NCBI RefSeq assembly: GCF_009865385.1
Contig: NZ_WWJT01000002.1
Location: forward strand, 1-38,592
Direction: 5' to 3'
DNA: 38,592 nt
DNA from: Streptomyces sp. SID486
GTDB lineage: Bacteria > Actinomycetota > Actinomycetes > Streptomycetales > Streptomycetaceae
In this document: positions 1-9,385 of the stretch, piece after piece
Numbering within the stretch: position 1 is the stretch's first letter
How the letters are laid out: each line of letters starts with the position of its first letter
Position numbers and translations under genes: made by a program
Notes under the pieces: model-generated
Told to the model about the DNA's origin: nothing
Database searches by the model: none
What the model saw: the letters and a program-made list of their open reading frames with translations, nothing else

Positions 1-185
1 ACCGGCAGGCGCTGGCACTGCTCGACGCCTGCGTGCGCGCCCGCGCCCCCGAGGAGGCCGCCCGCTGCGCCGCCCCGGACCCCCGGCGCCTCGTCCCGCT
101 GCTGCTGCAGGCCGCCCGCGGCGTCTCCGACGAGCGGCACTGGGACCTCGTGCACGCCCTGCGCGTCGCCGGACACGCACCGTGA
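1..185 (+). CDS. C-terminal end of an unidentified protein (partial)
   Basis: An open frame enters from the left edge (first whole codon at base 3) and stops at TGA 183-185. The visible 60 residues are rich in Ala, Arg and Leu and end ...RVAGHAP. Codon third positions are almost all G or C, as in real genes here. The fragment looks helical, but I recognise no motif and assign no function. About 205 bases without a long gene separate it from the next start, so it is probably not in the same operon as the amidohydrolase that follows. Confidence 0.6.
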   Translation, partial: RQALALLDACVRARAPEEAARCAAPDPRRLVPLLLQAARGVSDERHWDLVHALRVAGHAP

Positions 186-253
186 CCGGCGACGGGAGCC
201 GCCGTCCCGGTGTGTCCCGGTCCGCACCCCTGCCCCCGGATCCGCTCACCCAC

Positions 254-287
254 AGGAGTGTGAAACGTGATCGACTCCGCGGCTTGA
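254..287 (+). other. Candidate leader mini-ORF with a well-placed ribosome binding site
   Basis: AGGAG at 254-258 lies 8 bases before GTG at 267. The frame reads GTG ATC GAC TCC GCG GCT TGA, a six-codon peptide (MIDSAA) ending at 287, about 100 bases before the first amidohydrolase gene. A strong site on so short a frame, followed directly by alternative hairpins, is the layout of a translated leader. No run of one amino acid points to an obvious effector. It could be a chance match; no transcription start is known to me. Confidence 0.35.
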
Positions 288-307
288 CGACGATGGTCTT
301 GGCAAGG

Positions 308-370
308 GCCTCGCGGAGGCTTACGTTCGAGCCTCTACGCCCTGCTCTACGGGCGTAGAGGCTCTGAGGC
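308..370 (+). promoter_or_regulatory. Leader with a perfect 14-bp hairpin and competing pairings
   Basis: GAGCCTCTACGCCC (329-342) pairs perfectly with 351-364 across an 8-base loop, ending 25 bases before the ATG at 390. Upstream, GCCTC (308-312) pairs with GAGGC (316-320). The same GAGGC can instead pair with GCCTC at 331-335, which would break the big hairpin, and another GAGGC occurs at 366-370. Segments 1:2, 2:3 and 3:4 are therefore mutually exclusive, as in attenuators. No T-tract follows the large stem, so a protein operator or a translational switch is also possible. Confidence 0.5.
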
Positions 371-389
371 CGCGTCGAAGGAGCAGCTC

Positions 390-1232
390 ATGGCCCACGT
401 CGTCCGCGCCGCTCTGGTCCAGGCCACCTGGACCGGCGACACCGAGTCCATGGTGGCGAAACACGAGGAGCACGCCCGGGAGGCGGCCCGCCGGGGCGCG
501 AAGATCATCGGGTTCCAGGAAGTCTTCAACGCCCCCTACTTCTGCCAGGTCCAGGAGCCGGAACACTACCGCTGGGCCGAGCCGGTGCCCGACGGCCCGA
601 CCGTGCGCCGGATGAGCGAACTGGCCCGGGAGACCGGCATGGTGATCGTCGTCCCGGTGTTCGAGATCGAGCAGTCCGGCTTCTACTACAACACCGCCGC
701 CGTGATCGACGCCGACGGCACCTACCTCGGCAAGTACCGCAAGCACCACATCCCACAGGTCAAGGGCTTCTGGGAGAAGTACTACTTCAAGCCCGGCAAC
801 CTCGGCTGGCCCGTCTTCGACACCGCCGTCGGCAAGGTCGGCGTCTACATCTGCTACGACCGGCACTTCCCCGAGGGATGGCGGCAACTCGGACTCAACG
901 GAGCCCAGTTGGTCTACAACCCGTCCGCCACCCACCGGGGTCTGTCCGCCCACCTGTGGCAGCTGGAGCAGCCCGCCGCGGCCGTCGCCAACGAGTACTT
1001 CGTCGCCGCCATCAACCGGGTGGGACAGGAGGAGTACGGCGACAACGACTTCTACGGCACGTCGTACTTCGTCGACCCGCGCGGACGGTTCGTCGGTGAC
1101 CCGGCCGGCGACAAGGACGAGGAACTCCTCGTCCGCGACCTGGACTTCGACCTCATCGAGGAAGTGCGGCAGCAGTGGGCCTTCTACCGCGACCGCCGCC
1201 CCGACGCCTACGAAGGGCTGGTGCAGCCGTGA
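390..1232 (+). CDS. Nitrilase-superfamily amidohydrolase, probable beta-ureidopropionase (N-carbamoyl-beta-alanine amidohydrolase)
   Basis: A 280-residue cytosolic protein with the Glu-Lys-Cys triad of the nitrilase superfamily: E44 in GFQEVF, K118 in KYRKHH and C155 in YICYDRHFPEGW. The length and the RHFPEGWR motif fit the beta-ureidopropionase / N-carbamoyl amino acid hydrolase branch, which releases CO2 and ammonia from N-carbamoyl-beta-alanine or a related N-carbamoyl amino acid. The ATG at 390 follows AAGGAGCAGCTC, a good ribosome binding site. Its TGA overlaps the next GTG (GTGA), so it is translationally coupled to the aminotransferase that would take the beta-amino acid. A close paralogue lies at 4307. 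Family and chemistry are firm; exact substrate (beta-ureidopropionate, beta-ureidoisobutyrate or a D-carbamoyl amino acid) is inference. Confidence 0.88.
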   Translation: MAHVVRAALVQATWTGDTESMVAKHEEHAREAARRGAKIIGFQEVFNAPYFCQVQEPEHYRWAEPVPDGPTVRRMSELARETGMVIVVPVFEIEQSGFYYNTAAVIDADGTYLGKYRKHHIPQVKGFWEKYYFKPGNLGWPVFDTAVGKVGVYICYDRHFPEGWRQLGLNGAQLVYNPSATHRGLSAHLWQLEQPAAAVANEYFVAAINRVGQEEYGDNDFYGTSYFVDPRGRFVGDPAGDKDEELLVRDLDFDLIEEVRQQWAFYRDRRPDAYEGLVQP

Positions 1233-2521
1233 ACGACCTCTACTCCCGCCACCGCCGGGTCATGCCCGACTGGCTCGCCCTGTACTACGACGACCCGATG
1301 GAGATCACCCACGGCGAGGGACGGCACGTCTGGGACTCCACCGGCCGCAGGTACCTGGACTTCTTCGGCGGCATCCTGACCACGATGACCGCGCACGCGC
1401 TGCCCGACGTGACCAAGGCGGTCAGCGAGCAGGCCGGCCGGATCCTGCACTCCTCCACCCTCTACCTCAACCGGCCGATGGTCGAACTCGCCGAGCGCAT
1501 CGCCCAGGTGAGCGGCATCCCGGACGCCCGGGTGTTCTTCACGACCTCCGGCACCGAGGCCAACGACACCGCCCTGCTGCTCGCCACCAGCCACCGGCAC
1601 AGCAACACCGTCCTGGCCATGCGCAACAGCTACCACGGCCGCTCCTTCAGCGCCGTCGGCATCACCGGCAACCGCGGCTGGTCCCCGACCTCGCTGTCCC
1701 CGCTGCAGACGCTGTACGTCCACGGCGGCGTACGCACCCGGGGACCGTTCGCCCACCTCGACGACCGCGCGTTCATCGACGCCTGCGTCGCCGACCTGAA
1801 GGACGTCCTCGGCCACACCCGCCCGCCGGCCGCGCTCATCGCCGAACCCGTCCAGGGCGTCGGCGGGTTCACCTCGCCGCCCGACGGGCTGTACGCGGCC
1901 TTCCGCGAGGTGCTGCACGCCCACGGGATCCTGTGGATCGCCGACGAGGTGCAGACCGGCTGGGGCCGCACCGGCGACCACTTCTGGGGCTGGCAGGCGC
2001 ACGCCCGCAGCGGCCCGCCGGACATCGTCACCTTCGCCAAGGGCATCGGCAACGGCATGTCCATCGGCGGCGTCATCGCCCGCGCCGAGATCATGAACTG
2101 CCTGGACGCCAACAGCATCTCGACCTTCGGCGGCACCCAGATCACCATGGCCGCCGGCCTCGCCAACCTCTCCTACCTCCTCGAACACGACCTCCAGGGC
2201 AACGCCCGGCGGGTCGGCGGGCTGCTCATCGAGCGGCTGCGCGCGGTCGGCGCCCAGCTGCCCGGGGTGCGGGAGGTGCGCGGACGGGGGCTGATGATCG
2301 GTGTCGAGCTGGTCAGGCCCGGCACGCAGGACGCCGACCCGCAGGCCGCCGCCGCGGTGCTGGAGGCGGCCCGGGAGGGCGGCCTGCTCATCGGCAAGGG
2401 CGGCGGGCACGACACCAGCGTCCTGCGGATCGCCCCGCCGCTGTCGCTGACCGTGGCCGAGGCCGAGGAGGGCGCGGCGATCCTCGAACGCGCGCTGCGC
2501 GGCACCTACGAGAGCGGCTGA
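1229..2521 (+). CDS. Class III PLP-dependent aminotransferase (omega-amino acid / beta-alanine type)
   Basis: 430 residues from the GTG at 1229, which overlaps the upstream stop; an in-frame ATG at 1175 lies inside the upstream gene and is less likely. Fold type I features are clear: SGTEAND near 107-113, the Y-H pair NSYHGRSF near 133-140, D239 in IADEVQTGWGRTG, and PLP lysine K271 in TFAKGIGNG. The closest type by look is the AGXT2 / beta-alanine:pyruvate or 3-aminoisobutyrate aminotransferase group. Between two N-carbamoyl amidohydrolases, the natural job is converting beta-alanine or 3-aminoisobutyrate to (methyl)malonate semialdehyde. No semialdehyde dehydrogenase gene is in the window. 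A GABA or alanine-glyoxylate role cannot be excluded by sequence. Confidence 0.88.
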   Translation: MNDLYSRHRRVMPDWLALYYDDPMEITHGEGRHVWDSTGRRYLDFFGGILTTMTAHALPDVTKAVSEQAGRILHSSTLYLNRPMVELAERIAQVSGIPDARVFFTTSGTEANDTALLLATSHRHSNTVLAMRNSYHGRSFSAVGITGNRGWSPTSLSPLQTLYVHGGVRTRGPFAHLDDRAFIDACVADLKDVLGHTRPPAALIAEPVQGVGGFTSPPDGLYAAFREVLHAHGILWIADEVQTGWGRTGDHFWGWQAHARSGPPDIVTFAKGIGNGMSIGGVIARAEIMNCLDANSISTFGGTQITMAAGLANLSYLLEHDLQGNARRVGGLLIERLRAVGAQLPGVREVRGRGLMIGVELVRPGTQDADPQAAAAVLEAAREGGLLIGKGGGHDTSVLRIAPPLSLTVAEAEEGAAILERALRGTYESG

Positions 2522-2573
2522 GCCGGGCCGCACGCCGAACGGGGAGCAGGCACGAGAGAACAGGTGCACGGCC

Positions 2574-4151
2574 ATGACCACCACCTCGCAGTCCCGGGAC
2601 ACCGGCCCCCAGCCGCCCGGACCGGTCCTGTCCGTGCGCCAGGTGCTGACCCTGGATCGGGTCCTCGCCGGGGAGCCCGAGGTGGTGGCCGGCCGGGACC
2701 GGCTCGACCGGCCGGTGCGCTGGGTGCACGTCGCCGAGGCCGCCGACGTCGGCGTGATGCTCAGCGGCGGGGAGATGATCCTCACCACCGGTGTGCTGCT
2801 CGCCGGGGACGAGGCCCGGCAGGCCGAGTACATCCGGTCCTTGCACCGGGCGGAGGCGGCGGCCGTCGTCCTCGGCCTCGGGCGGGCCTTCCCCGCCCCG
2901 CCCGAGGTGATGCGCCGGGCCGCCGAGCGCTGCGGGCTGCCCATGGTCGTACTGCACCGGCCGTCCCCGTTCGCCGAGCTGACCGAGGAGGTGCAGTCCC
3001 GCCTGGTCCGGCGGAAGTTCGCCGCGATCAGCATGTCGGAGAGCGTAAGGACCGCCCTCACCGGACTGATCACGGCCGGCGCCCCGCTGCGGCGGCTGCT
3101 CGACGAGGTCGCGCGGCACAGCGGCTGCCCGGTCGTCGTCACCAACCTCGCCCACCGCGTCCTCGGCACGGCGGGGGAGCGGTCCGCGGTGGACGACGTA
3201 CTGCGCGACTGGGACCGGATCGCCCGGCAGGCGGGCGGCACCGCGGGCGACGGCTGGATCCGCGCCGAGCTGGGCGGCCGCGGGGAGCGCTGGGGCCGGC
3301 TGCTGCTGTGCGGCTACCGGGGCGAGCCGGCCACCGGACGGCTGCTCGCCGACCGGGCCGCCGAGGCCCTGGTGCTGCACCGGATGCTCGGCGGTACCTG
3401 CGCGCACAGCTGGGAGGAGCAGTCCGCGCAGAGCCTGCTGACCGACCTCGTCTCCGGGGTCGTCCCCGCCCGGCAGCTGCTGCCCCGGGCACGGGCGGCC
3501 GGACTGCCGGTGAACCGGCGGACCTTCGTGCCGCTCGCCGTCCGCGACAGCGAACCGGGGCGGCTCGGCCGGACGCTGCGCCTGCTCGGACTGCCCGGCC
3601 TCGTCGCCGAACTCACCGACGACACCCACGCCGTGCTGCTCAGCCTCGCCCGTGACCAGGACGCCGAGGCGCTCACCGCCCACTTCGCGGCCCGGCTGCG
3701 GGCAGCGGAGCCGGCCGTGGTCGCCGCCGCCGCTGCCCGCACCGCCTGGGAGGACGTGCCCGACGGGCTGCGCGAGGCCCGGCACGTCGCCGACGCCGTC
3801 GCCGGCTCCCGCACCGCCCTGGAACCGCCGGCCGTCGTACGCCTGCGGGACGTCCGACTGCGGGGCCTGGTAAGGCTGTTGCGCGACGACCCGCAGGTGC
3901 AGTCCTTCGCCGAGCGCGAGCTGGACGGGCTGCTGAGCGAGCCCGATCCGGAACTGCTCGACGTCCTGCGGACCTATCTGGCGACCGGCCGCAACAAGTC
4001 CCGTACCGCCCTCCTCCACCACGTCTCCCGGCCGGCCCTGTACCGCCGCCTGGAGGCCATACAGACCCGCCTCGGTGTCGACCTGGACGACTTCGAACAG
4101 GCGGCCTCCGTCCACATCGCACTCCTCGCGCACGACGCGCAACAGGGGTGA
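2574..4151 (+). CDS. PucR-family transcriptional regulator
   Basis: 525 residues with no signal or membrane segment. Residues about 23-145 match the PucR N-terminal ligand-sensing domain (WVHVAEAADVG, ...GEMILTTG). A less conserved middle follows. The C-terminal 60 residues (about 460-518) form the HTH_30 helix-turn-helix typical of PucR/CdaR regulators (TYLATGRNKSRTALLHHVSR, LYRRLEAIQTRLGVDLDD). Known members control purine, pyrimidine or amino-acid catabolism. It sits between the aminotransferase and the second amidohydrolase, 52 bases after the former and 155 before the latter, so it most likely controls this cluster. Candidate targets are the palindrome at 329-364 and the repeats at 4201-4241. 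The ATG at 2574 has only a weak ribosome binding site. Confidence 0.9.
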   Translation: MTTTSQSRDTGPQPPGPVLSVRQVLTLDRVLAGEPEVVAGRDRLDRPVRWVHVAEAADVGVMLSGGEMILTTGVLLAGDEARQAEYIRSLHRAEAAAVVLGLGRAFPAPPEVMRRAAERCGLPMVVLHRPSPFAELTEEVQSRLVRRKFAAISMSESVRTALTGLITAGAPLRRLLDEVARHSGCPVVVTNLAHRVLGTAGERSAVDDVLRDWDRIARQAGGTAGDGWIRAELGGRGERWGRLLLCGYRGEPATGRLLADRAAEALVLHRMLGGTCAHSWEEQSAQSLLTDLVSGVVPARQLLPRARAAGLPVNRRTFVPLAVRDSEPGRLGRTLRLLGLPGLVAELTDDTHAVLLSLARDQDAEALTAHFAARLRAAEPAVVAAAAARTAWEDVPDGLREARHVADAVAGSRTALEPPAVVRLRDVRLRGLVRLLRDDPQVQSFAERELDGLLSEPDPELLDVLRTYLATGRNKSRTALLHHVSRPALYRRLEAIQTRLGVDLDDFEQAASVHIALLAHDAQQG

Positions 4152-4200
4152 GCCATGCGAACACCGGCGACAACGGGGGTGAGACATGGGCCCGCGCACA

Positions 4201-4277
4201 CGTGACACGGTGGCACGCCGGCCGCGGGCGGACGTGACACGCTGCCCGTCGAACCCGCTCTCCGTACTTCCTAGGCT
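4201..4277 (+). promoter_or_regulatory. Direct repeats and possible -10 box before the second amidohydrolase
   Basis: CGTGACACG occurs exactly at 4201-4209 and again at 4233-4241, 32 bases apart, about three helical turns. TAGGCT at 4272-4277 fits the actinobacterial -10 pattern TANNNT about 30 bases before the ATG at 4307; no convincing -35 is visible. A related CACGTGAC lies at 5215-5222 just before the hydantoinase gene. The repeats could bind the PucR regulator encoded next door, but only spacing and position suggest this. Confidence 0.35.
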
Positions 4278-4306
4278 CACCGGACACCGAGCTACCGGAG
4301 GTCCCG

Positions 4307-5149
4307 ATGAGCCGAGTGATCCGTGCCGCCCTCTTCCAGACGGCCTGGACCGGCGACAAGGAATCCATGATCCAGGTCCACGAGCAGGCCGTACGCGACG
4401 CGGCCGCCCAGGGCGCTCAAGTCCTGTGCTTCCAGGAGCTGTTCTACGGTCCCTACTTCTGCCAGGTCCAGGACGAGGCGTTCTACGAGTACGCCGAGCG
4501 CATCCCCGAGGGCCCGACCGTCCAGCGCTTCCGGACGCTCGCCCGCGAGCTGGGCATCGTCCTGGTCCTGCCCATGTACGAGGAGGAGCAGCCGGGCGTC
4601 CTCTACAACACCGCGGCGGTGATCGACGCGGACGGCTCCTACCTCGGCAAGTACCGCAAGACCCACATCCCCCAGGTGCGGGGGTTCTGGGAGAAGTTCT
4701 ACTTCCGTCCGGGCAACAGCGGCTGGCCCGTCTTCGACACCGCCGCCGGCCGGATCGGCGTCTACATCTGCTACGACCGCCACTTCCCCGAAGGCTGGCG
4801 GGCACTGGGCCTCGCCGGTGCCGAGATCGTGTTCAACCCCTCGGCCACCTCACGCGGCCTGTCCCGCTACCTGTGGCAGCTGGAGCAGCCGGCGGCGGCC
4901 GTCGCCAACGAGTACTTCGTCGGCGCCATCAACCGGGTCGGCGTGGAGGACCTGGGCGACAACGACTTCTACGGCACCACCTACTTCGTGGACCCCGAAG
5001 CCCGGTTCGTCGGCGAGGTGGCGAGCGACAAGGAGAGCGAACTCGTCGTCCGCGACCTCGACCTGGCGAAGCTCCGCGAGGTCCGCGACCGCTGGCAGTT
5101 CTACCGCGACCGCGCACCCGGGGCGTACACGCCGCTGACCGCGCCCTGA
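4307..5149 (+). CDS. Nitrilase-superfamily amidohydrolase, second beta-ureidopropionase-type paralogue
   Basis: 280 residues, exactly as long as the protein at 390, alignable without gaps and by eye about two thirds to three quarters identical. The triad falls at the same positions: E44 in CFQELF, K118 in KYRKTH, C155 in YICYDRHFPEGW. Differences cluster in the first 110 residues and the C-terminal tail, which could alter the substrate pocket or subunit contacts. GGAGG lies 9 bases before the ATG at 4307. The hydantoinase follows after 91 bases, so this copy is placed to take its N-carbamoyl product. Keeping both copies suggests different N-carbamoyl substrates, for example from uracil and thymine; that is inference. 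Confidence 0.88.
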   Translation: MSRVIRAALFQTAWTGDKESMIQVHEQAVRDAAAQGAQVLCFQELFYGPYFCQVQDEAFYEYAERIPEGPTVQRFRTLARELGIVLVLPMYEEEQPGVLYNTAAVIDADGSYLGKYRKTHIPQVRGFWEKFYFRPGNSGWPVFDTAAGRIGVYICYDRHFPEGWRALGLAGAEIVFNPSATSRGLSRYLWQLEQPAAAVANEYFVGAINRVGVEDLGDNDFYGTTYFVDPEARFVGEVASDKESELVVRDLDLAKLREVRDRWQFYRDRAPGAYTPLTAP

Positions 5150-5240
5150 CGGACCGCGGGGCCGCGGCCGGTGTGCGGCCGCCGCCGCGGGCGCGACCGG
5201 CCACCACGCACGCGCACGTGACCAACCAGGGAGAGGAACC

Positions 5241-6644
5241 ATGACCGGCCGTACCGTAATCCGCGGTGGTCTCGTCATCACCGCAGCGGACGAGATCCAC
5301 GCCGACGTCCTGATCGAGGACGGCCGCATCGCCGCCCTCGCCGCCTCCGGAACCCCCGCCGCCGGGGCGTTCACCGCCGACCGGACCGTCGACGCCACCG
5401 GGAAGTACGTCATCCCGGGCGGTGTCGACGGCCACACGCACATGGAGATGCCGTTCGGCGGCACCACCGCCGCCGACACCTTCGAGACCGGCACCCGCGC
5501 CGCGGCCTGGGGCGGTACGACCACCATCGTCGACTTCGCCATCCAGACCGTCGGCCACACCCTGCGCGAGGGCCTGGACGCCTGGCACGCCAAGGCCGAG
5601 GGCAACTGCGCGATCGACTACGGCTTCCACATGATCGTCTCCGACGTGAACCCCGGGACGCTCAAGGAGATGGACCACCTGGTCGAGGAAGGCGTGACGA
5701 GCTTCAAGCAGTTCATGGCCTACCCGGGGGTCTTCTACTCCGACGACGGGCAGATCCTGCGCGCCATGCAGCGTGCCGCCGACAACGGCGGACTGATCAT
5801 GATGCACGCCGAGAACGGCATCGCCATCGACGTCCTGGTCGAACAGGCCCTGGCCCGCGGGGAGACCGACCCGCGCCACCACGGCGAGGTCCGCAAGGCC
5901 CTGCTGGAGGCCGAGGCCACGCACCGCGCCATCCGGCTGGCCCAGGTCGCCGGAGCCCCGCTGTACGTCGTGCACGTCTCGGCCGCGGAAGCGCTGGCGG
6001 AGCTGGCGCGCGCCCGCGACGAGGGACTCGACGTCTTCGGCGAGACCTGCCCGCAGTACCTGTTCCTCTCCACCGACAACCTCGCCGAACCGGACTTCGA
6101 GGGCGCCAAGTACGTCTGCTCCACGCCGCTGAGGCCGCGGGAACACCAGGCCCGGCTCTGGCAGGGCCTGCGCACCAACGACCTCCAGGTCGTCTCCACC
6201 GACCACTGCCCCTTCTGCTTCACCGGCCAGAAGGAACTGGGCCGCGGCGACTTCTCCAAGATCCCCAACGGCCTGCCGGGCGTGGAGAACCGCATGGACC
6301 TGCTCCACCAGGCGGTCGTCGAGGGGCGCATCACCCGCCGCCGCTGGATCGAGATCGCCTGCGCCACCCCGGCCCGGATGTTCGGCCTGTACCCGAAGAA
6401 GGGCACGATCGCCCCGGGTGCCGACGCGGACGTCGTCGTCTACGACCCGCACGCCGAGCAGGTGATGTCCGCCGAGACCCACCACATGAACGTCGACTAC
6501 TCGGCCTACGAGGGCAAACGCGTCACCGGACGCGTCGAGACGGTCCTCTCGCGCGGCGAACTCGTCATCGACCGGCGCGAGTACACCGGACACGCCGGGC
6601 ACGGCGTCTTCACCCCACGCTCCACCTGCCAGTACCTGAACTAG
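5241..6644 (+). CDS. Dihydropyrimidinase / D-hydantoinase
   Basis: 467 residues of the cyclic amidohydrolase superfamily. The binuclear metal site is complete: H65 and H67 in GVDGHTHMEMPFGG, carboxylated lysine K156 in GVTSFKQFMAYPG, H189 in MMHAENG, H245 in VVHVSAAEA, and D321 in STDHCPFCF. It opens the ring of 5,6-dihydropyrimidines or 5-substituted hydantoins to N-carbamoyl amino acids in the cytosol. The ATG at 5241 follows GGGAGAGGAACC. The stop is 11 bases before the next start, so it is co-transcribed with the luciferase-like oxidoreductase. Sequence alone does not separate physiological dihydrouracil from hydantoin substrates; the beta-ureidopropionase-like and aminotransferase neighbours favour pyrimidines. 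Confidence 0.92.
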   Translation: MTGRTVIRGGLVITAADEIHADVLIEDGRIAALAASGTPAAGAFTADRTVDATGKYVIPGGVDGHTHMEMPFGGTTAADTFETGTRAAAWGGTTTIVDFAIQTVGHTLREGLDAWHAKAEGNCAIDYGFHMIVSDVNPGTLKEMDHLVEEGVTSFKQFMAYPGVFYSDDGQILRAMQRAADNGGLIMMHAENGIAIDVLVEQALARGETDPRHHGEVRKALLEAEATHRAIRLAQVAGAPLYVVHVSAAEALAELARARDEGLDVFGETCPQYLFLSTDNLAEPDFEGAKYVCSTPLRPREHQARLWQGLRTNDLQVVSTDHCPFCFTGQKELGRGDFSKIPNGLPGVENRMDLLHQAVVEGRITRRRWIEIACATPARMFGLYPKKGTIAPGADADVVVYDPHAEQVMSAETHHMNVDYSAYEGKRVTGRVETVLSRGELVIDRREYTGHAGHGVFTPRSTCQYLN

Positions 6645-6655
6645 GAGTGGTGCCC

Positions 6656-7675
6656 ATGGACTTCGGACTCGTCCTGCAGACCGACCCGCCCGCCTCCCGA
6701 GTCGTCAGCCTGATGAAACGGGCCGAGCGGGCCGGCTTCCGCTACGGCTGGACCTTCGACTCCGCCGTGCTCTGGCAGGAGCCGTTCGTGATCTACAGCC
6801 AGATCCTCGAACACACCGAGAAGCTGACGGTCGGCCCGATGGTCACCAACCCGGGCACCCGCACCTGGGAGGTCACCGCCTCCACCTTCGCCACCCTCAA
6901 CGACATGTTCGGCAACCGCACCGTCTGCGGCATCGGCCGCGGCGACTCCGCGATGCGCGTCGCCGGGCGCAAACCCAACACCCTCGCCCGGATCAGCGAG
7001 GCCATGAAGGTGATCCGGGCCCTCGGCCGCGGCGACGAGGCCGACCTCGGCGGCACGAAACTCCGCTTCCCGTGGGTCCGGCAGGGCGCCGAACTCCCCG
7101 TCTGGATGGCCGCGTACGGACCCAGGGCGCTGAAGATGACCGGCGAGGAGGCCGACGGCTTCATCCTGCAGCTCGCCGACCTGTACCTGACCGAGTACAT
7201 GGTGAAGGCCGTCAAGGACGCGGCGGTGGCGGCCGGCCGTGACCCCTCCGAGGTGACCGTCTGCGTCGCCGCCCCGGCCTACGTCACCGAGGACGACTCG
7301 CCCGAAGCCCTCGCCCACGCCCGTGACGAGTGCCGCTGGTTCGGCGGCATGGTCGGCAACCACGTCGCCGACCTGGTCGCCAGGTACGGCGAACACTCCG
7401 ACCGGGTTCCCGCGGAACTCACCGACTACATCAAGTCCCGGCAGGGCTACGACTACGCCCACCACGGACGCAGCGGCAACCCGGACACGCAGTTCGTGCC
7501 CGACGAGATCGTGGACCGGTTCTGCGTCATCGGCACCGCCCGCCGGCACGTCGAGAAGCTGGAGGCCCTCCGCGCCCTGGGCGTCGACCAGTTCGCGGTC
7601 TACGACATGCACGACGCCCAGGAGGCCACCATCGACGCCTACGGCACACAGGTGATCCCCGCCCTCAACACCTGA
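6656..7675 (+). CDS. Luciferase-like (LLM) F420- or flavin-dependent oxidoreductase
   Basis: 339 residues from the ATG at 6656, chosen because AGGAG at 6643-6647, overlapping the hydantoinase stop, lies 8 bases upstream; an in-frame GTG at 6647 sits inside that site. The sequence has the TIM-barrel character of the bacterial luciferase / methylene-tetrahydromethanopterin reductase family (VGPMVTNPGTRTWEVTAS, GIGRGDSAMRVAGRKP, VWMAAYGPRALKMTGEEADG). I recall a subfamily of such proteins being found beside dihydropyrimidinase genes. The cluster contains no NAD(P)-Fe-S dihydropyrimidine dehydrogenase, so this enzyme could perform the redox step on the pyrimidine ring. That role is inference, and the cofactor is not decided by sequence. 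Confidence 0.82.
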   Translation: MDFGLVLQTDPPASRVVSLMKRAERAGFRYGWTFDSAVLWQEPFVIYSQILEHTEKLTVGPMVTNPGTRTWEVTASTFATLNDMFGNRTVCGIGRGDSAMRVAGRKPNTLARISEAMKVIRALGRGDEADLGGTKLRFPWVRQGAELPVWMAAYGPRALKMTGEEADGFILQLADLYLTEYMVKAVKDAAVAAGRDPSEVTVCVAAPAYVTEDDSPEALAHARDECRWFGGMVGNHVADLVARYGEHSDRVPAELTDYIKSRQGYDYAHHGRSGNPDTQFVPDEIVDRFCVIGTARRHVEKLEALRALGVDQFAVYDMHDAQEATIDAYGTQVIPALNT

Positions 7676-7712
7676 CCCGGCCCCCGTCCACCACCCCACG
7701 CCCCCTTGGTCA

Positions 7713-7738
7713 CCCCTCCCCGCCGTCCCGGGGAGGGG
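7713..7738 (+). promoter_or_regulatory. Hairpin burying a Shine-Dalgarno sequence
   Basis: CCCCTCCCCG (7713-7722) pairs perfectly with CGGGGAGGGG (7729-7738) over a 6-base loop. The 3' arm carries GGGGAGGGGG (7730-7739), the only strong ribosome binding site near the transporter start, 3-10 bases before GTG 7743. There is no T-tract, so it may either weaken transcription after the oxidoreductase gene or hide the site and throttle translation of the transporter. Confidence 0.5.
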
Positions 7739-7742
7739 GCTG

Positions 7743-9317
<1,575 letters not shown>

Positions 9318-9332
9318 GCCGGCCGGTGCCCG

Positions 9333-9385
9333 GGCCGCGCTGGGCGAAGGCCGGGACTCAGCCCCGGCCTTCGCCCAGCGCGGCC
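9333..9385. terminator. 23-bp perfect hairpin between convergent genes
   Basis: Bases 9333-9355 are perfectly complementary to 9363-9385 with a 7-base loop (ACTCAGC). The loop contains the TGA stop (9358-9360) of the minus-strand gene, and one arm encodes that protein's last residues (ALGEGRG). It can stop transcription from both the transporter and the secreted-protein gene. No clear T-tract is seen on either strand, as is usual in Streptomyces. Confidence 0.75.

Noticed and set aside
284..312. TTGACG at 284-289 as a -35 box for the first operon
   Set aside because: No TANNNT hexamer lies 16-19 bases downstream; the sequence also overlaps the stop of the mini-ORF.
329..364. The 14-bp palindrome as terminator of the partial gene at 1-185
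   Set aside because: It lies 144 bases past that stop and only 25 before a gene start, with no T-tract, so leader or operator is more likely.
1208..4805. Very long open frames on the minus strand across the plus-strand catabolic genes (also 7710-9461, 11867-14515, 14130-16779)
   Set aside because: Antisense frames stay open by chance in DNA with about 90% G/C at third positions. Their translations are Arg/Gly/Ala-rich without family motifs, while the plus strand carries complete catalytic motifs.
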